DNA of 64,000 nucleotides from Planobispora longispora (GTDB lineage: Bacteria > Actinomycetota > Actinomycetes > Streptosporangiales > Streptosporangiaceae). The notes beneath the pieces are model-generated. The model saw only the letters and a program-made list of their open reading frames with translations. It did no database searches and was not told the origin of the DNA. A program made the position numbers and the translations under genes. Each line of letters begins with the position of its first letter. Within the stretch, counting starts at the first letter, position 1. This document shows, in pieces, positions 44,665 to 53,613 of this stretch. The stretch spans positions 1 to 64,000 of the forward strand of contig NZ_BOOH01000026.1 in the NCBI RefSeq assembly GCF_016863135.1, in the 5' to 3' direction.

Positions 44665-45609
44665 TCAGGAGGCAATGCGCTTCGCCGCCAGCCGCTCGGG
44701 GGTGGGCCAGCGGACGTCGTGGGCCCAGCCGAACCTCTCGAACCAGCGGATCATGCCGGCGCTGAGGTCGATCTGCCCCTTCAGCGCGCCGTGGCGGGCG
44801 CACGTCGGGTCGGAGTGGTGCAGGTTGTGCCAGGACTCGCCGAAGGACGGGATGGCCAGCCACCACACGTTCCGCGACTTGTCGCGCGACTCGAAGGCCT
44901 CCTCGCCGAAGACGTGGCAGATGGAGTTGATCGACCAGGTCACGTGGTGGAGCAGGCCGATGCGGACCAGCGTGCCCCAGAAGAAACCGGTCGCCGCGCC
45001 CTGCCACGACCAGGTCAGCAGGCCGCCCAGCACCGCCGGGGCCGTCATCGAGAAGATCGCCAGCGCCGGGAACCACTTGTGCAGCTTGATGATGTCCGGG
45101 TCCTTGACCAGGTCGGGGGCGTACTTCTCGCGGTTGGCGCGAGTGGACTCGAACAGCCAGCCCATGTGCGCCCAGAGCAGGCCCTTGGCCAGCGACCAGA
45201 AGCCGGGGCCGAACCGCCACGGCGAGTGCGGGTCGCCGTCCTTGTCGGAGAACTTGTGGTGCTTGCGGTGGGTGGCCACCCAGTCCAGCACCGACATCTC
45301 CAGCGAGAGGCTGCCCGCGATGCCCAGCGCGAGCTTCAGCGGGCGCTTGGCCTTGAAGGAGCCGTGCGTGAAGTAGCGGTGGAACCCGACGGTGACGCCC
45401 AGCCCGGACACCAGGTAGAAGACGCCGGCGATCACGACGTCGGTCCAGCCCAGTAGTCCCCACCCCCAGGCGATGGGGACGGCGGCGGCCAGGGCGACCA
45501 GCGGCGCCCCCACGACCACGCCGAAGGTGATGAGCTCGGGTGTGGTCTTCAGCTCCGGGTCGATGTCCGGCTTGGGCCCTGGGGTGGGACGGTCCGTGGT
45601 GACTGTCAT
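44665..45609 (-). CDS. Acyl-CoA/fatty-acid delta-9 desaturase
   Basis: A 314-aa membrane di-iron desaturase. The three histidine boxes are GFHRYFTHGSF, ATHRKHHKFSDKDGDPHSP and SWHNLHHSDPTCARHG. Hydrophobic pairs lie near residues 30-70 and 165-210. The enzyme introduces a double bond into saturated acyl chains (stearoyl-type) to adjust membrane fluidity. ATG 45609 has GAGG six bases upstream. A 22-bp palindrome about 55 bp upstream suggests TetR-type control; the neighbouring TetR at 43464 is one candidate regulator. Confidence 0.9.
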   Translation of the reverse strand: MTVTTDRPTPGPKPDIDPELKTTPELITFGVVVGAPLVALAAAVPIAWGWGLLGWTDVVIAGVFYLVSGLGVTVGFHRYFTHGSFKAKRPLKLALGIAGSLSLEMSVLDWVATHRKHHKFSDKDGDPHSPWRFGPGFWSLAKGLLWAHMGWLFESTRANREKYAPDLVKDPDIIKLHKWFPALAIFSMTAPAVLGGLLTWSWQGAATGFFWGTLVRIGLLHHVTWSINSICHVFGEEAFESRDKSRNVWWLAIPSFGESWHNLHHSDPTCARHGALKGQIDLSAGMIRWFERFGWAHDVRWPTPERLAAKRIAS

Positions 45610-45661
45610 GCGCTACCTCGCGGTTGGAGAAGGATGGACCTTTTGTCCGGCTACGCAACCG

Positions 45662-45683
45662 TAACCTACGCTAGAGTAAGTTA
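45662..45683. promoter_or_regulatory. 22-bp palindrome upstream of the desaturase
   Basis: TAACCTACGCT and AGAGTAAGTTA (centre CTAG) match in 9 of 11 symmetric positions. Inner TACG...AGTA elements resemble operators of actinobacterial lipid-gene TetR repressors; that resemblance is from memory. It is the only symmetric element in the promoter. Confidence 0.55.
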
Positions 45684-46019
45684 GGAGTGGCCAAGAACCA
45701 ACACGACTTCGCTGGGAATTTCCTGGCACGGGCGAACCTTGCTTCCAGCTCTTCTGACCTGGTAAGGAACGAGCCCTGTACGTCTGCCCCGCCGGACGGT
45801 CGCTAATCCACCGTTCCGGGACGGGTGGTGGCCGCGAAGTGTCCGCGCCGACGGCGCGAGGGGCGGGCGGCGGGGACGGCCGGACGGCGGAGCCGGCGGC
45901 TGATGGCCGGACGGCGGAGCCGGCGGCTGATCCATAAAGGGGCGAGTCGCCTGGCTTATCGGTAAGGTGGGGACGGAGCGGTTCTGTCAGGTCGTGACCT
46001 GTGAGAACCGTCCGGGCGA
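45684..46019. other. Non-coding stretch before tRNA-Gln
   Basis: About 335 bp without a supportable gene. It contains a perfect 27-bp tandem duplication and presumably the tRNA promoter. Nothing else recognised. Confidence 0.5.
45878..45931. repeat. Perfect 27-bp tandem duplication upstream of tRNA-Gln
   Basis: 45878-45904 is repeated exactly at 45905-45931 (unit begins GGCCGGACGGCGG and ends GGCTGAT). Confidence 0.92.
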
Positions 46020-46091
46020 TCCGGCATTGGGTAATTGGCAGCCCCCAAGGTTTTGGTCCTTGTTGTCCAGGTTCGAGTCCTGGTGCCGGAG
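46020..46091 (+). tRNA. tRNA-Gln (TTG)
   Basis: A complete 72-nt cloverleaf. Acceptor TCCGGCA (46020-46026) pairs with TGCCGGA (46084-46090). D arm GGGTAATTGGCAGCCC. Anticodon stem CAAGG/CCTTG with loop TTTTGGT gives anticodon TTG. T arm CCAGG-TTCGAGT-CCTGG; discriminator G. CCA is not encoded. It stands alone upstream of glmU. Confidence 0.95.
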
Positions 46092-46255
46092 CTGTGATTT
46101 TTGTCCTCTTTGTAGGGCGGCAGGTTGGCTGGGTGGATCCCGGCCCGGCAGGTATCCTCACGTTGTCGAGTGGGTGACGGTGCGGTGCCCGGGAGGTAGC
46201 CGTACGTCATCCCGCTTCGCCATGTCTCAATCGCGATGCCGAGGGAGCCTCGTCC

Positions 46256-47710
46256 GTGAGTGTGCCGCGCCCGGCCGCCGTCATCGTCCTCGCCGCAGGC
46301 GAGGGCACCCGGATGAAATCGAAAACACCCAAAATCCTGCACGAGCTGTGCGGTCGCACCCTGGTGGACCACATGCTCACCGCCGCTCGAGGTCTCGAAC
46401 CCGAGCGGCTCATTGTTGTCATCGGCCACGGGCGGGAGCGGGTCGGCGCGCATCTGGCGCTCACCAGTCCCGACGCGCAGACCGTGGTCCAGGCCGAACA
46501 GCGGGGCACGGGGCACGCGGTCCGGACCGTCCTGGAGGAGGTCGGGGCCGTCGAGGGCACGGTGCTGGTGACGTACGGCGACACGCCGCTGCTGCGCACG
46601 AGCACTCTCGCCGGGCTGCTGGAGCGGCACGCCGGGGAGGGCAACGCCGTCACGGTCCTCACCGCGGAGGTCCCGGACCCGCACGGGTACGGGCGGATCG
46701 TCCGCGACGGGACCGGGGCCGTGCTGGAGATCGTCGAGGAGAAGGACGCCACCGCGGAGCAGCGGGCGATCCGGGAGATGAACTCGGGCGTCTACGCCTT
46801 CGACGGCGCGCTGCTGGCCGACGCGGTCAAGCGGGTCTCCACCGCCAACGTCCAGGGGGAGGAGTACCTCACCGACGTCCTGTCGATCCTGCGCCGGGAC
46901 GGTCACCGGGTCGGCGCGTACGTCGCGGCCGACCACGTCGAGGTCGAGGGCGTCAACGACCGGGTCCAGCTGGCGTTCGCGCGCAAGGTGCTCAACTCCC
47001 GGCTGCTGGAGGCGCACATGCGGGCGGGCGTGACGGTGGTGGACCCGGACAGCACGTGGGTGGACGCGGACGTCGTCCTGGAGCAGGACGTCCTGCTGCA
47101 CCCGGGCACGCAGCTGCACGGCCGCACGTCGGTGGGCGAGGGGGCCGAGATCGGGCCGGCGACCACGCTGACGGACACGGTGGTCGGCGAGGGCGCGGTG
47201 GTGCGCAACGCCGTCTGCGTGGAGGCGGAGATCGGGCCGGAGGCCATGGTGGGGCCGTACGCCTACCTGCGCCCGGGCACCGTGCTGGCCCGCAAGGCGA
47301 AGGCCGGGACGTACGTCGAGATGAAGAACGCCCGGGTGGGCGAGGGCTCGAAGGTTCCGCACCTGACCTATGTGGGCGACGCCACCCTCGGGGCAGGGGT
47401 GAACATCGGGGCCTCGTCGGTGTTCGTCAACTACGACGGCGTCAGCAAGCACCACACGACGGTGGGGGACCACGCGTTCGTGGGGTGCGACACCATGCTC
47501 GTCGCGCCGGTGGACATCGGCGACGGCGCTTACACCGCCGCGGGCTCGGTCATCGCCAGCGACGTCCCTCCGGGGGCGATGGGGGTGGCCCGGGCGCGGC
47601 AGCGCAACATCGAAGGGTGGACGGCGCGCAAGCGGCCGGGCACCAGATCGGCGGAGGCGGCGCAGCGCGCGGCCGAGGCCGGAGATCAGCAGGGGAGCAC
47701 CTCCACATGA
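46256..47710 (+). CDS. glmU: Bifunctional GlcNAc-1-P uridylyltransferase / GlcN-1-P acetyltransferase
   Basis: A 484-aa enzyme giving UDP-GlcNAc for peptidoglycan and surface glycans. The N-terminal pyrophosphorylase domain has VIVLAAGEGTRMKSKTPKIL, EQRGTGHAVRTVLEE and YGDTPLL. The C-terminal left-handed beta-helix has hexapeptide repeats (VGEGAEIGPATTL, AEIGPEAMVGPYAYLRPGTV) and the acetyl-transfer site with HLTYVGDATLG and NYDGVSKHHTTVGDHAFVG. The GTG start at 46256 has AGGGAG upstream. Overlaps prs by 4 bp. Its product could also feed the polysaccharide locus at 50454 onwards. Confidence 0.95.
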   Translation: MSVPRPAAVIVLAAGEGTRMKSKTPKILHELCGRTLVDHMLTAARGLEPERLIVVIGHGRERVGAHLALTSPDAQTVVQAEQRGTGHAVRTVLEEVGAVEGTVLVTYGDTPLLRTSTLAGLLERHAGEGNAVTVLTAEVPDPHGYGRIVRDGTGAVLEIVEEKDATAEQRAIREMNSGVYAFDGALLADAVKRVSTANVQGEEYLTDVLSILRRDGHRVGAYVAADHVEVEGVNDRVQLAFARKVLNSRLLEAHMRAGVTVVDPDSTWVDADVVLEQDVLLHPGTQLHGRTSVGEGAEIGPATTLTDTVVGEGAVVRNAVCVEAEIGPEAMVGPYAYLRPGTVLARKAKAGTYVEMKNARVGEGSKVPHLTYVGDATLGAGVNIGASSVFVNYDGVSKHHTTVGDHAFVGCDTMLVAPVDIGDGAYTAAGSVIASDVPPGAMGVARARQRNIEGWTARKRPGTRSAEAAQRAAEAGDQQGSTST

Positions 47711-48684
47711 GCAGCATCAAGCAGACCGGCGAGAAGAAGATGATGTTCTTCTCCGGGCGCTCGCATCCGGCGCTGGCGGAGGAGGTGGCCAGCCATCTGG
47801 GAGTGGAGCTCACGCCGACGACGTTGCGCGACTTCGCCAACGGTGAGATCTACGCCCGCTACCAGGAGTCGGTGCGGGGCAGCGACGCGTTCGTCATCCA
47901 GAGCCACACCGAGCCCATCAACAAGTGGATCATGGAGCAGCTGATCATGGTGGACGCGCTCAAGCGCGCCTCCGCCAAGCGGATCACCGTGGTCATGCCG
48001 TTCTTCGGTTACGCCCGCCAGGACAAGAAGGGCCGGGGCCGCGAGCCCATCACGGCCCGCCTGATGGCGGACCTGTTCAAGACGGCGGGCGCCGACCGGC
48101 TGATGTCGATCGACCTGCACACCTCGCAGATCCAGGGGTTCTTCGACGGCCCGGTGGACCACCTGTTCGCGATGCCGGTGCTGGTCAACTACATGAAGGA
48201 CAAGATCGACCTGGCCAACACCACGGTCGTCTCGCCGGACACCGGCCGGGTGCGGCTCTCGGAGCGCTGGGCCGACACGCTGGGCACGCCGCTGGCCTTC
48301 ATCCACAAGCGCCGTGACCTGGACGTGGCCAACCAGGTGAAGGTGAACGAGGTCGTCGGCAAGGTGCGGGGCCGCACCTGCGTGCTGATCGACGACATGA
48401 TCGACACGGCGGGCACGATCTGCAAGGCCGCCGACGCGCTGTACGAGCAGGGCGCGACCGACGTGATCGTGGCCGCCACGCACGCGGTGTTCTCCGATCC
48501 GGCGGTGGACCGCCTGAAGAACTCGCAGGTGTCGGAGGTCATCGTCACCAACACGCTGCCGCTGCCGGAGGAGAAGAAGTTCGACAAGCTGACCGTGCTG
48601 TCGATCGCTCCGGTGATCGCGCGTGCGATCACCGAGGTGTTCAGCGACGGCTCGGTGACGAGCATGTTCGAGGGCGACTGCTGA
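47707..48684 (+). CDS. prs: Ribose-phosphate pyrophosphokinase
   Basis: A 325-aa PRPP synthetase making PRPP from ribose-5-phosphate and ATP. Motifs: MMFFSGRSHPALAEEVASHL, FANGEIYARYQESVRGSDAF, VVMPFFGYARQDKKGRGREP (ATP loop), SIDLHTSQIQGFFDGPVDHL (metal His), and the PRPP loop VLIDDMIDTAGTICKAADAL. The ATG at 47707 overlaps glmU (ATGA). glmU-prs-rplY-pth is the standard actinobacterial order. A strong hairpin follows. Confidence 0.96.
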   Translation: MSSIKQTGEKKMMFFSGRSHPALAEEVASHLGVELTPTTLRDFANGEIYARYQESVRGSDAFVIQSHTEPINKWIMEQLIMVDALKRASAKRITVVMPFFGYARQDKKGRGREPITARLMADLFKTAGADRLMSIDLHTSQIQGFFDGPVDHLFAMPVLVNYMKDKIDLANTTVVSPDTGRVRLSERWADTLGTPLAFIHKRRDLDVANQVKVNEVVGKVRGRTCVLIDDMIDTAGTICKAADALYEQGATDVIVAATHAVFSDPAVDRLKNSQVSEVIVTNTLPLPEEKKFDKLTVLSIAPVIARAITEVFSDGSVTSMFEGDC

Positions 48685-48698
48685 GAGACCCTTGAGAG

Positions 48699-48731
48699 AC
48701 CGGCCCGGGGACCAGCGGTCCCCGGGCCGGT
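48699..48731 (+). terminator. Strong hairpin terminator after prs
   Basis: Perfect 15-bp stem (48699-48713 with 48717-48731) and a three-base AGC loop, 14 bp after the prs stop codon. Confidence 0.85.
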
Positions 48732-48919
48732 CCTGTGTCCGGGGGCGCGCCGGACCGGCCGGGCCGGCTGGGCCGGGACCCGGCGGCGGGCCCGGCGGGG
48801 CCGAGCGCTGCCGCGGGCAGGATAGGCTGTAAAGGTTGCGCGCGCTCGTAACGCCTTCCGCTAGGGCGGGTGAGGGGGAGCGCGCCTCTCCGTCATCGAC
48901 GATCCCTAGGAGATCCGCC

Positions 48920-49549
48920 GTGTCCGAGGTAGTCATCAAGGCCGAGCAGCGCAGCGTGTTCGGCAAGGGCGCCGCCCGCAAGATCCGTCGCGAGCACAAG
49001 GTGCCCGTCGTCCTGTACGGCCACGGCACGGACCCGCAGCACCTGACCCTGCCGGGCCACGAGCTGCTGCTCGCCCTGCGCACGCCGAACGTCCTGATCC
49101 GCCTCGAGGGCGCGGTGAGCGAGCTCGCGCTGCCCAAGGGCGTCCAGCGCGACCCGCTCAAGGGCTTCCTGGAGCACGTCGACCTGCTGCTCGTCAAGCG
49201 CGGCGAGAAGGTCACCGTGGACATCCCGGTCACCGTCGTGGGCGAGGTGGCCGACGGCATCCTCGACCAGCAGATGGTCGCCGTCTCGGTCGAGGCCGAG
49301 GCGACCCACATCCCCGAGGGCGTCGAGGTCAGCGTCGAGGGCCTGGAGGTGGGCACGCAGATCACCGCGGGCGACCTGAAGCTGCCCAAGGGCGCGACGC
49401 TCGTCGCCGACGCGGAGGCGATGGTGCTGGTGATCTCCGCCGCGCCGACCGCCGAGGCCGTCGAGGGCGAGACCGCCGCCGAGGCTCCGGCCGAGGGCGA
49501 GACCGCCGAGGCTCCGGCCGAGGGTGAGGCCGCCGAGGCCGCCGAGTAA
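48920..49549 (+). CDS. rplY: 50S ribosomal protein L25 (Ctc/TL5 type)
   Basis: A 209-aa two-domain L25 that binds 5S rRNA. The N domain has [20 protein letters not shown] and [15 protein letters not shown]; the C-terminal TL5/Ctc beta-domain follows ([20 protein letters not shown]). It ends in an acidic repeat tail ([20 protein letters not shown]) probably disordered. The GTG start at 48920 has AGGAG eight bases upstream. Confidence 0.93.
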   Translation: MSEVVIKAEQRSVFGKGAARKIRREHKVPVVLYGHGTDPQHLTLPGHELLLALRTPNVLIRLEGAVSELALPKGVQRDPLKGFLEHVDLLLVKRGEKVTVDIPVTVVGEVADGILDQQMVAVSVEAEATHIPEGVEVSVEGLEVGTQITAGDLKLPKGATLVADAEAMVLVISAAPTAEAVEGETAAEAPAEGETAEAPAEGEAAEAAE

Positions 49550-49569
49550 CGGCGTTCTCTGCTACACCT

Positions 49570-49601
49570 GTCAGGGCAGTCCGGGACCGGGCTGCCCTGA
49601 C
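49570..49601 (+). terminator. Hairpin terminator after rplY
   Basis: Perfect 10-bp stem, GTCAGGGCAG (49570-49579) with CTGCCCTGAC (49592-49601), around a 12-base loop. Confidence 0.75.
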
Positions 49602-49679
49602 GCGCGTGTGAGGCCGGGCATGGGTTCGTTGTGGACGTGGATACGGCATGGACGCCATGGAGACGAAGGGACGCCGACC

Positions 49680-50276
49680 GTGGACCGCTGGCTGGTGGTG
49701 GGTCTGGGGAACCCCGGGCCGGAGTACGCCGGGAACCGGCACAACGTGGGGTTCATGGTGCTGGACGAGTTGGCCGCGCGGGCGGGTGAGCGCTTCAAGG
49801 CGCACAAGTCGCGGGCCGAGGTGCTGACCGGCCGGGTGGCGGGCGCCCCCGCCGTGCTGGTCAAGCCCCTGTCGTTCATGAACCTCTCGGGTGGCCCGGT
49901 CAAGGCCGTCGCCGACTTCTACAAGGTCGATCCGGCGCGTGTGATCGTCGTCCACGACGAACTGGACGTCCCGTACGGCGCGCTCCGGGCCAAGCTGGGC
50001 GGCGGCGACAACGGCCACAACGGCCTGAAGTCGATCACGAAGTCGCTGGGGACCAGGGACTACCTGCGGCTGCGGTTCGGCATCGGCCGCCCGCCCGGCC
50101 GGATGGACGCCGCCTCCTTCGTCCTGAAGGACTTCGCCACCGCCGAGCGCAAGGATCTGGGCTTCCTCGTCGACCGGGCCGCCGACGTGGTGGAGTCTCT
50201 GGTGAAGGCGGGCCTGGAGCCGACGCAGAACACCTTCCACGCCGCCGACCTGAAGCCGTCCGGGCCGCCCCGGTAG
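49680..50276 (+). CDS. pth: Peptidyl-tRNA hydrolase
   Basis: A 198-aa Pth that releases stalled peptidyl-tRNAs. Key residues: N in [20 protein letters not shown] (catalytic His in NRHNVGF), [26 protein letters not shown] (Asp) and [16 protein letters not shown] 49680 follows AAGGGA by about eight bases. It closes the conserved glmU-prs-rplY-pth block; the polysaccharide locus starts 177 bp later. Confidence 0.95.
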   Translation: MDRWLVVGLGNPGPEYAGNRHNVGFMVLDELAARAGERFKAHKSRAEVLTGRVAGAPAVLVKPLSFMNLSGGPVKAVADFYKVDPARVIVVHDELDVPYGALRAKLGGGDNGHNGLKSITKSLGTRDYLRLRFGIGRPPGRMDAASFVLKDFATAERKDLGFLVDRAADVVESLVKAGLEPTQNTFHAADLKPSGPPR

Positions 50277-50453
50277 GGCCGCCGGGCCGGGGCCGTTCCC
50301 CCGGCCGATCGGGTATCCGTTTTCCCGGCGAACCGGGCATGAGGTCCAACTTCCATAGACGTAGACGTTTCGGTCTTCAACCTCCGGGGCTTTCCTCCCG
50401 TCGATACCATCCCATTGCATTCCGTAGATGGTTGATTACACGGAGGAAACCGA

Positions 50454-51899
50454 GTGCGTGACGTGACCGCCGTGCAGACGGCGCCGGGGCCGGCGCCCGC
50501 GGCCCGTCCGCGGGTGCCGGGCTGGGTGCGCGGGCACCGGGTGCGGGCCGTCGTCTCGGACGTGGGCTGCGCCTGTCTCGCCGGCGCCCTCGCGCTGTTC
50601 GTGCGCTTCGGCGAGGTCACGCCGTACGTCGCGCCCTATGTGGCGCTGAGCGCGGCGCTGCCCGTGGTGTGGGTGTGCGCGGTCGCGCTGAACCGGGCCT
50701 ACGAGCCCCGGCTGATCGGGCTGGGCCCGGAGGAGTTCCAGCGGGTCATCCAGTGCGGGTTCATGCTCACCGCCGCCCTCGCCGTGGGCGCCTACGTGAC
50801 CAAGACCGACGTGGCGCGGGGTTACGTCGTGCTGGCGGTCCCGCTGACCACCGTCCTGACCCTGCTCGCGCGCTACGGCCTGCGCCGGATGCTGCACCGG
50901 AGGCGGGCGCGCGGCGGGTGCATGCGGCGGGTCGTCGCGGTGGGGCACCGTACGGCGGTCGCCGAGCTGGTCGACCGGTTCCGCCGCGAGCCGTACCACG
51001 GGATGAAGGTCGTGGGGGCCTGCACGCCGTACACCGGAAGAGACGAGGTGGCGGGGGTCCCGGTCCTGGGCGGTTTCGCCGACGTGCCGCTCGCGGTGGG
51101 ACAGGCGGAGGCCGACACCGTGGCGGTGCTGGCCTGCCCGGAGATGGACGGGCTGGCGCTGCGCCGGCTGGCCTGGCGGCTGGAGAAGACGCACACCGAT
51201 CTCGTGGTCGCCCCGGCGCTGATGGAGGTGGCCGGGCCGCGGACCACGATCCGCCCGGTGGCGGGCCTGCCGCTGCTGCACGTGGAGCACCCGGAGCTGG
51301 TCGGCGTGCGCCAGGTGGTCAAGAACCTGTTCGACCGGCTCGTCGCCGGGGTGCTGCTGGTCGCGCTGCTCCCGCTGCTGCTGGGGCTGGCGCTGGCGGT
51401 CCGGGCGTCGAGCCCGGGCCCGGTGCTGTTCCGGCAGACGCGGGTGGGGCGGGACGGCGAGGAGTTCACGATCTACAAGTTCCGGACGATGGCGGTGGAC
51501 GCCGAGGGGCGGAAGATCGGGCTGGTGAGCGACGGCGGGGGCGTGCTGTTCAAGATCCGGGACGACCCGCGGGTGACCGCGCTGGGCGCGCGGATGCGCC
51601 GTCACTCCCTGGACGAGCTGCCGCAGCTGATCAACGTGCTGTTCGGCCACATGTCGCTGGTGGGCCCCCGGCCGCCGCTGCCGGAGGAGGTCGCCCGGTA
51701 CGGCGACGACGTCCGGCGCAGGCTGGTGGTCAAGCCGGGGATGACGGGGCTGTGGCAGGTGAGCGGGAGGTCCGATCTGAGCTGGGAGGAATCGGTCCGG
51801 CTCGACCTGCGTTACGTGGAGAACTGGTCCCTCACTTTGGATCTTCAGATCCTGTGGAAGACTTGGTCGGCTGTCGCGCGAGGAGCTGGAGCGTACTGA
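50454..51899 (+). CDS. Polyprenyl-phosphate sugar-1-phosphate transferase (initiating enzyme)
   Basis: A 481-aa membrane enzyme of the WbaP/CpsE-like class that loads the first sugar phosphate onto undecaprenyl phosphate. Four N-terminal helices (about residues 33-150) precede a CoA-binding-like middle domain. A re-entrant helix VKNLFDRLVAGVLLVALLPL then leads to the catalytic domain: FRQTRVGRDGEEFTIYKFRT, LDELPQLINVLFGHMSLVG, PRPPLPEEV and MTGLWQVSGRSDLSWEE. GTG 50454 with GGAGGAAA. Its stop overlaps the cysQ-like start (TGATG). This enzyme defines the locus as polysaccharide biosynthesis. Confidence 0.9.
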   Translation: MRDVTAVQTAPGPAPAARPRVPGWVRGHRVRAVVSDVGCACLAGALALFVRFGEVTPYVAPYVALSAALPVVWVCAVALNRAYEPRLIGLGPEEFQRVIQCGFMLTAALAVGAYVTKTDVARGYVVLAVPLTTVLTLLARYGLRRMLHRRRARGGCMRRVVAVGHRTAVAELVDRFRREPYHGMKVVGACTPYTGRDEVAGVPVLGGFADVPLAVGQAEADTVAVLACPEMDGLALRRLAWRLEKTHTDLVVAPALMEVAGPRTTIRPVAGLPLLHVEHPELVGVRQVVKNLFDRLVAGVLLVALLPLLLGLALAVRASSPGPVLFRQTRVGRDGEEFTIYKFRTMAVDAEGRKIGLVSDGGGVLFKIRDDPRVTALGARMRRHSLDELPQLINVLFGHMSLVGPRPPLPEEVARYGDDVRRRLVVKPGMTGLWQVSGRSDLSWEESVRLDLRYVENWSLTLDLQILWKTWSAVARGAGAY

Positions 51900-52666
51900 T
51901 GACGATTCGCGACGATCATGAGCTGGCCAGGGATCTGGCGGAGGACGCGGGCGAGAGGCTCCTGGCCCTCCGGGAGAAGGAGGGCTTCGGCGACCCGTCC
52001 GCGCTGCGCAAGGAGGGCGACGCGGCCTCGCACCGGTTCCTGATGGAGGCGCTCACGCGACTGCGCCCGAGTGACAGTGTGCTGTCCGAGGAGGCGACCC
52101 AGCAGGAGCGGCTCGATCCCCGCCGGCTCAGGGCCGACCGGGTGTGGATCGTCGATCCGCTGGACGGCACGCGGGAGTTCGCCGAGGAGGGCCGCCAGGA
52201 CTGGGCGGTCCACGTGGCGCTCTGGGAGCGCGGCGAGCTGGTCGCCGGGGCGGTGGCGCTGCCCGCCCAGGGCAGGACGCTGTTCACCGGGAATCCCCCG
52301 GCGCTGCCGCCGCTCCCGGCGGAGGCCAGGCCCCGGATCGCGGTCAGCCGGACGCGGCCTCCGGAGTTCGTGCGCAACCTCGCCGGTCTCGTCGGCGCCG
52401 ACCTGGTGCCGATCGGGTCGGCGGGCGCCAAGATCTCCGCGGTGCTCACCGGAGAGGTCGAGGCCTACGTCCACGCCGGCGGTCAGTACGAATGGGACTC
52501 CGCCGCGCCGGTCGCCGTGGCGCTGGCCTCCGGAGCCCACGCGAGCAGGATCGACGGCTCATCCCTGACCTACAACCAGGGCAACCCCTCACTACCGGAT
52601 ATTCTGGTTTCCCTACCTGGACTGGCGTCAACTTTGCTCGCCGGCATCCGGGATCTGCACCGATAG
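51899..52666 (+). CDS. cysQ: 3'(2'),5'-bisphosphate nucleotidase (CysQ-like)
   Basis: A 255-aa inositol-monophosphatase-fold enzyme. Metal site: SVLSEEATQQE (acidic pair) and VWIVDPLDGTREFAEEGRQD near residue 85, plus the second site GGQYEWDSAAPVAVALASG near 200. CysQ hydrolyses PAP left after sulfotransfer (and PAPS), relieving product inhibition. The ATG at 51899 overlaps the preceding stop by one base. Being coupled to a sugar transferase and followed by cysD and cysN ties sulfate metabolism to glycan assembly. An inositol phosphatase role is the alternative. Confidence 0.88.
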   Translation: MTIRDDHELARDLAEDAGERLLALREKEGFGDPSALRKEGDAASHRFLMEALTRLRPSDSVLSEEATQQERLDPRRLRADRVWIVDPLDGTREFAEEGRQDWAVHVALWERGELVAGAVALPAQGRTLFTGNPPALPPLPAEARPRIAVSRTRPPEFVRNLAGLVGADLVPIGSAGAKISAVLTGEVEAYVHAGGQYEWDSAAPVAVALASGAHASRIDGSSLTYNQGNPSLPDILVSLPGLASTLLAGIRDLHR

Positions 52667-52698
52667 AGGAAGACCCTCTCATCCCCGAGGAGAGTCAG

Positions 52699-53613
52699 AT
52701 GCTCCAGCGCGACTACACCACGTCGCAGCTCGATGTCCTCGAAGCGGAGGCCATCCACATCATGCGTGAGGTGGCAGCCGAGTTCGAGCGTCCGTGTCTG
52801 CTCTTCTCCGGGGGCAAAGACTCCATCGTGATGCTCCGCATCGCGGAGAAGGCGTTCTGGCCCGCGCCGATCCCCTTCCCGCTGATGCACGTGGACACCG
52901 GGCACAACTTCCCCGAGGTCATCGAGTTCCGCGACCGCCGGGTCGAGGAGCTGGGCGCGCGCCTGGTCGTGGCCTCCGTCCAGGACTCCATCGACGCCGG
53001 GCGGGTGGTGGAGGAGACCGGCCGCCGGGCCTCCCGCAACCGCCTGCAGACCACCACGCTGCTGGACGCCATCGAGGAGAACGAGTTCGACGCCGTGTTC
53101 GGCGGCGCGCGGCGCGACGAGGAGAAGGCCCGCGCCAAGGAGCGGGTGTTCTCCTTCCGCGACGACTTCGGCCAGTGGGACCCGAAGAACCAGCGGCCCG
53201 AGCTGTGGAACCTGTACAACGCCAAGATCCGCAAGGGCGAGCACATCCGGGTCTTCCCGCTGTCCAACTGGACCGAGCTGGACATCTGGGACTACATCCG
53301 CCGCGAGGGCATCGAGATCCCGTCGATCTACTTCGCGCACAGCCGCGCGGTGTTCGAGCGCGATGGCATGCTGCTGGCCGACAACCCGTGGATCACCCGG
53401 GGCGACGACGAGCCGCTCTTCGAGGCCGTCGTGCGCTACCGCACGGTGGGCGACGCCACCTGCACCGGGGCGGTGCAGTCGAGCGCCGGGACGGTCGAGG
53501 AGATCATCGACGAGATCGCCGCCACCCGCATCACCGAGCGCGGCGCCACCCGCGCCGACGACCGCGCCTCCGAGGCCGCGATGGAAGACCGCAAGAGGGA
53601 AGGCTACTTCTGA
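52699..53613 (+). CDS. cysD: Sulfate adenylyltransferase subunit 2
   Basis: A 304-aa PP-loop ATP pyrophosphatase. The loop PCLLFSGGKDSIVMLRIAEK (residues ~32-51) is diagnostic; others are MHVDTGHNFPEVIEFRDRRV, GGARRDEEKARAKERVFSFR and SNWTELDIWDYIRREGIEIP. CysD makes APS from ATP and sulfate together with CysN GTPase. ATG 52699 follows GAGGAGA. It overlaps cysN (TGATG). Located 33 bp after cysQ within the polysaccharide operon. Confidence 0.95.
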   Translation: MLQRDYTTSQLDVLEAEAIHIMREVAAEFERPCLLFSGGKDSIVMLRIAEKAFWPAPIPFPLMHVDTGHNFPEVIEFRDRRVEELGARLVVASVQDSIDAGRVVEETGRRASRNRLQTTTLLDAIEENEFDAVFGGARRDEEKARAKERVFSFRDDFGQWDPKNQRPELWNLYNAKIRKGEHIRVFPLSNWTELDIWDYIRREGIEIPSIYFAHSRAVFERDGMLLADNPWITRGDDEPLFEAVVRYRTVGDATCTGAVQSSAGTVEEIIDEIAATRITERGATRADDRASEAAMEDRKREGYF

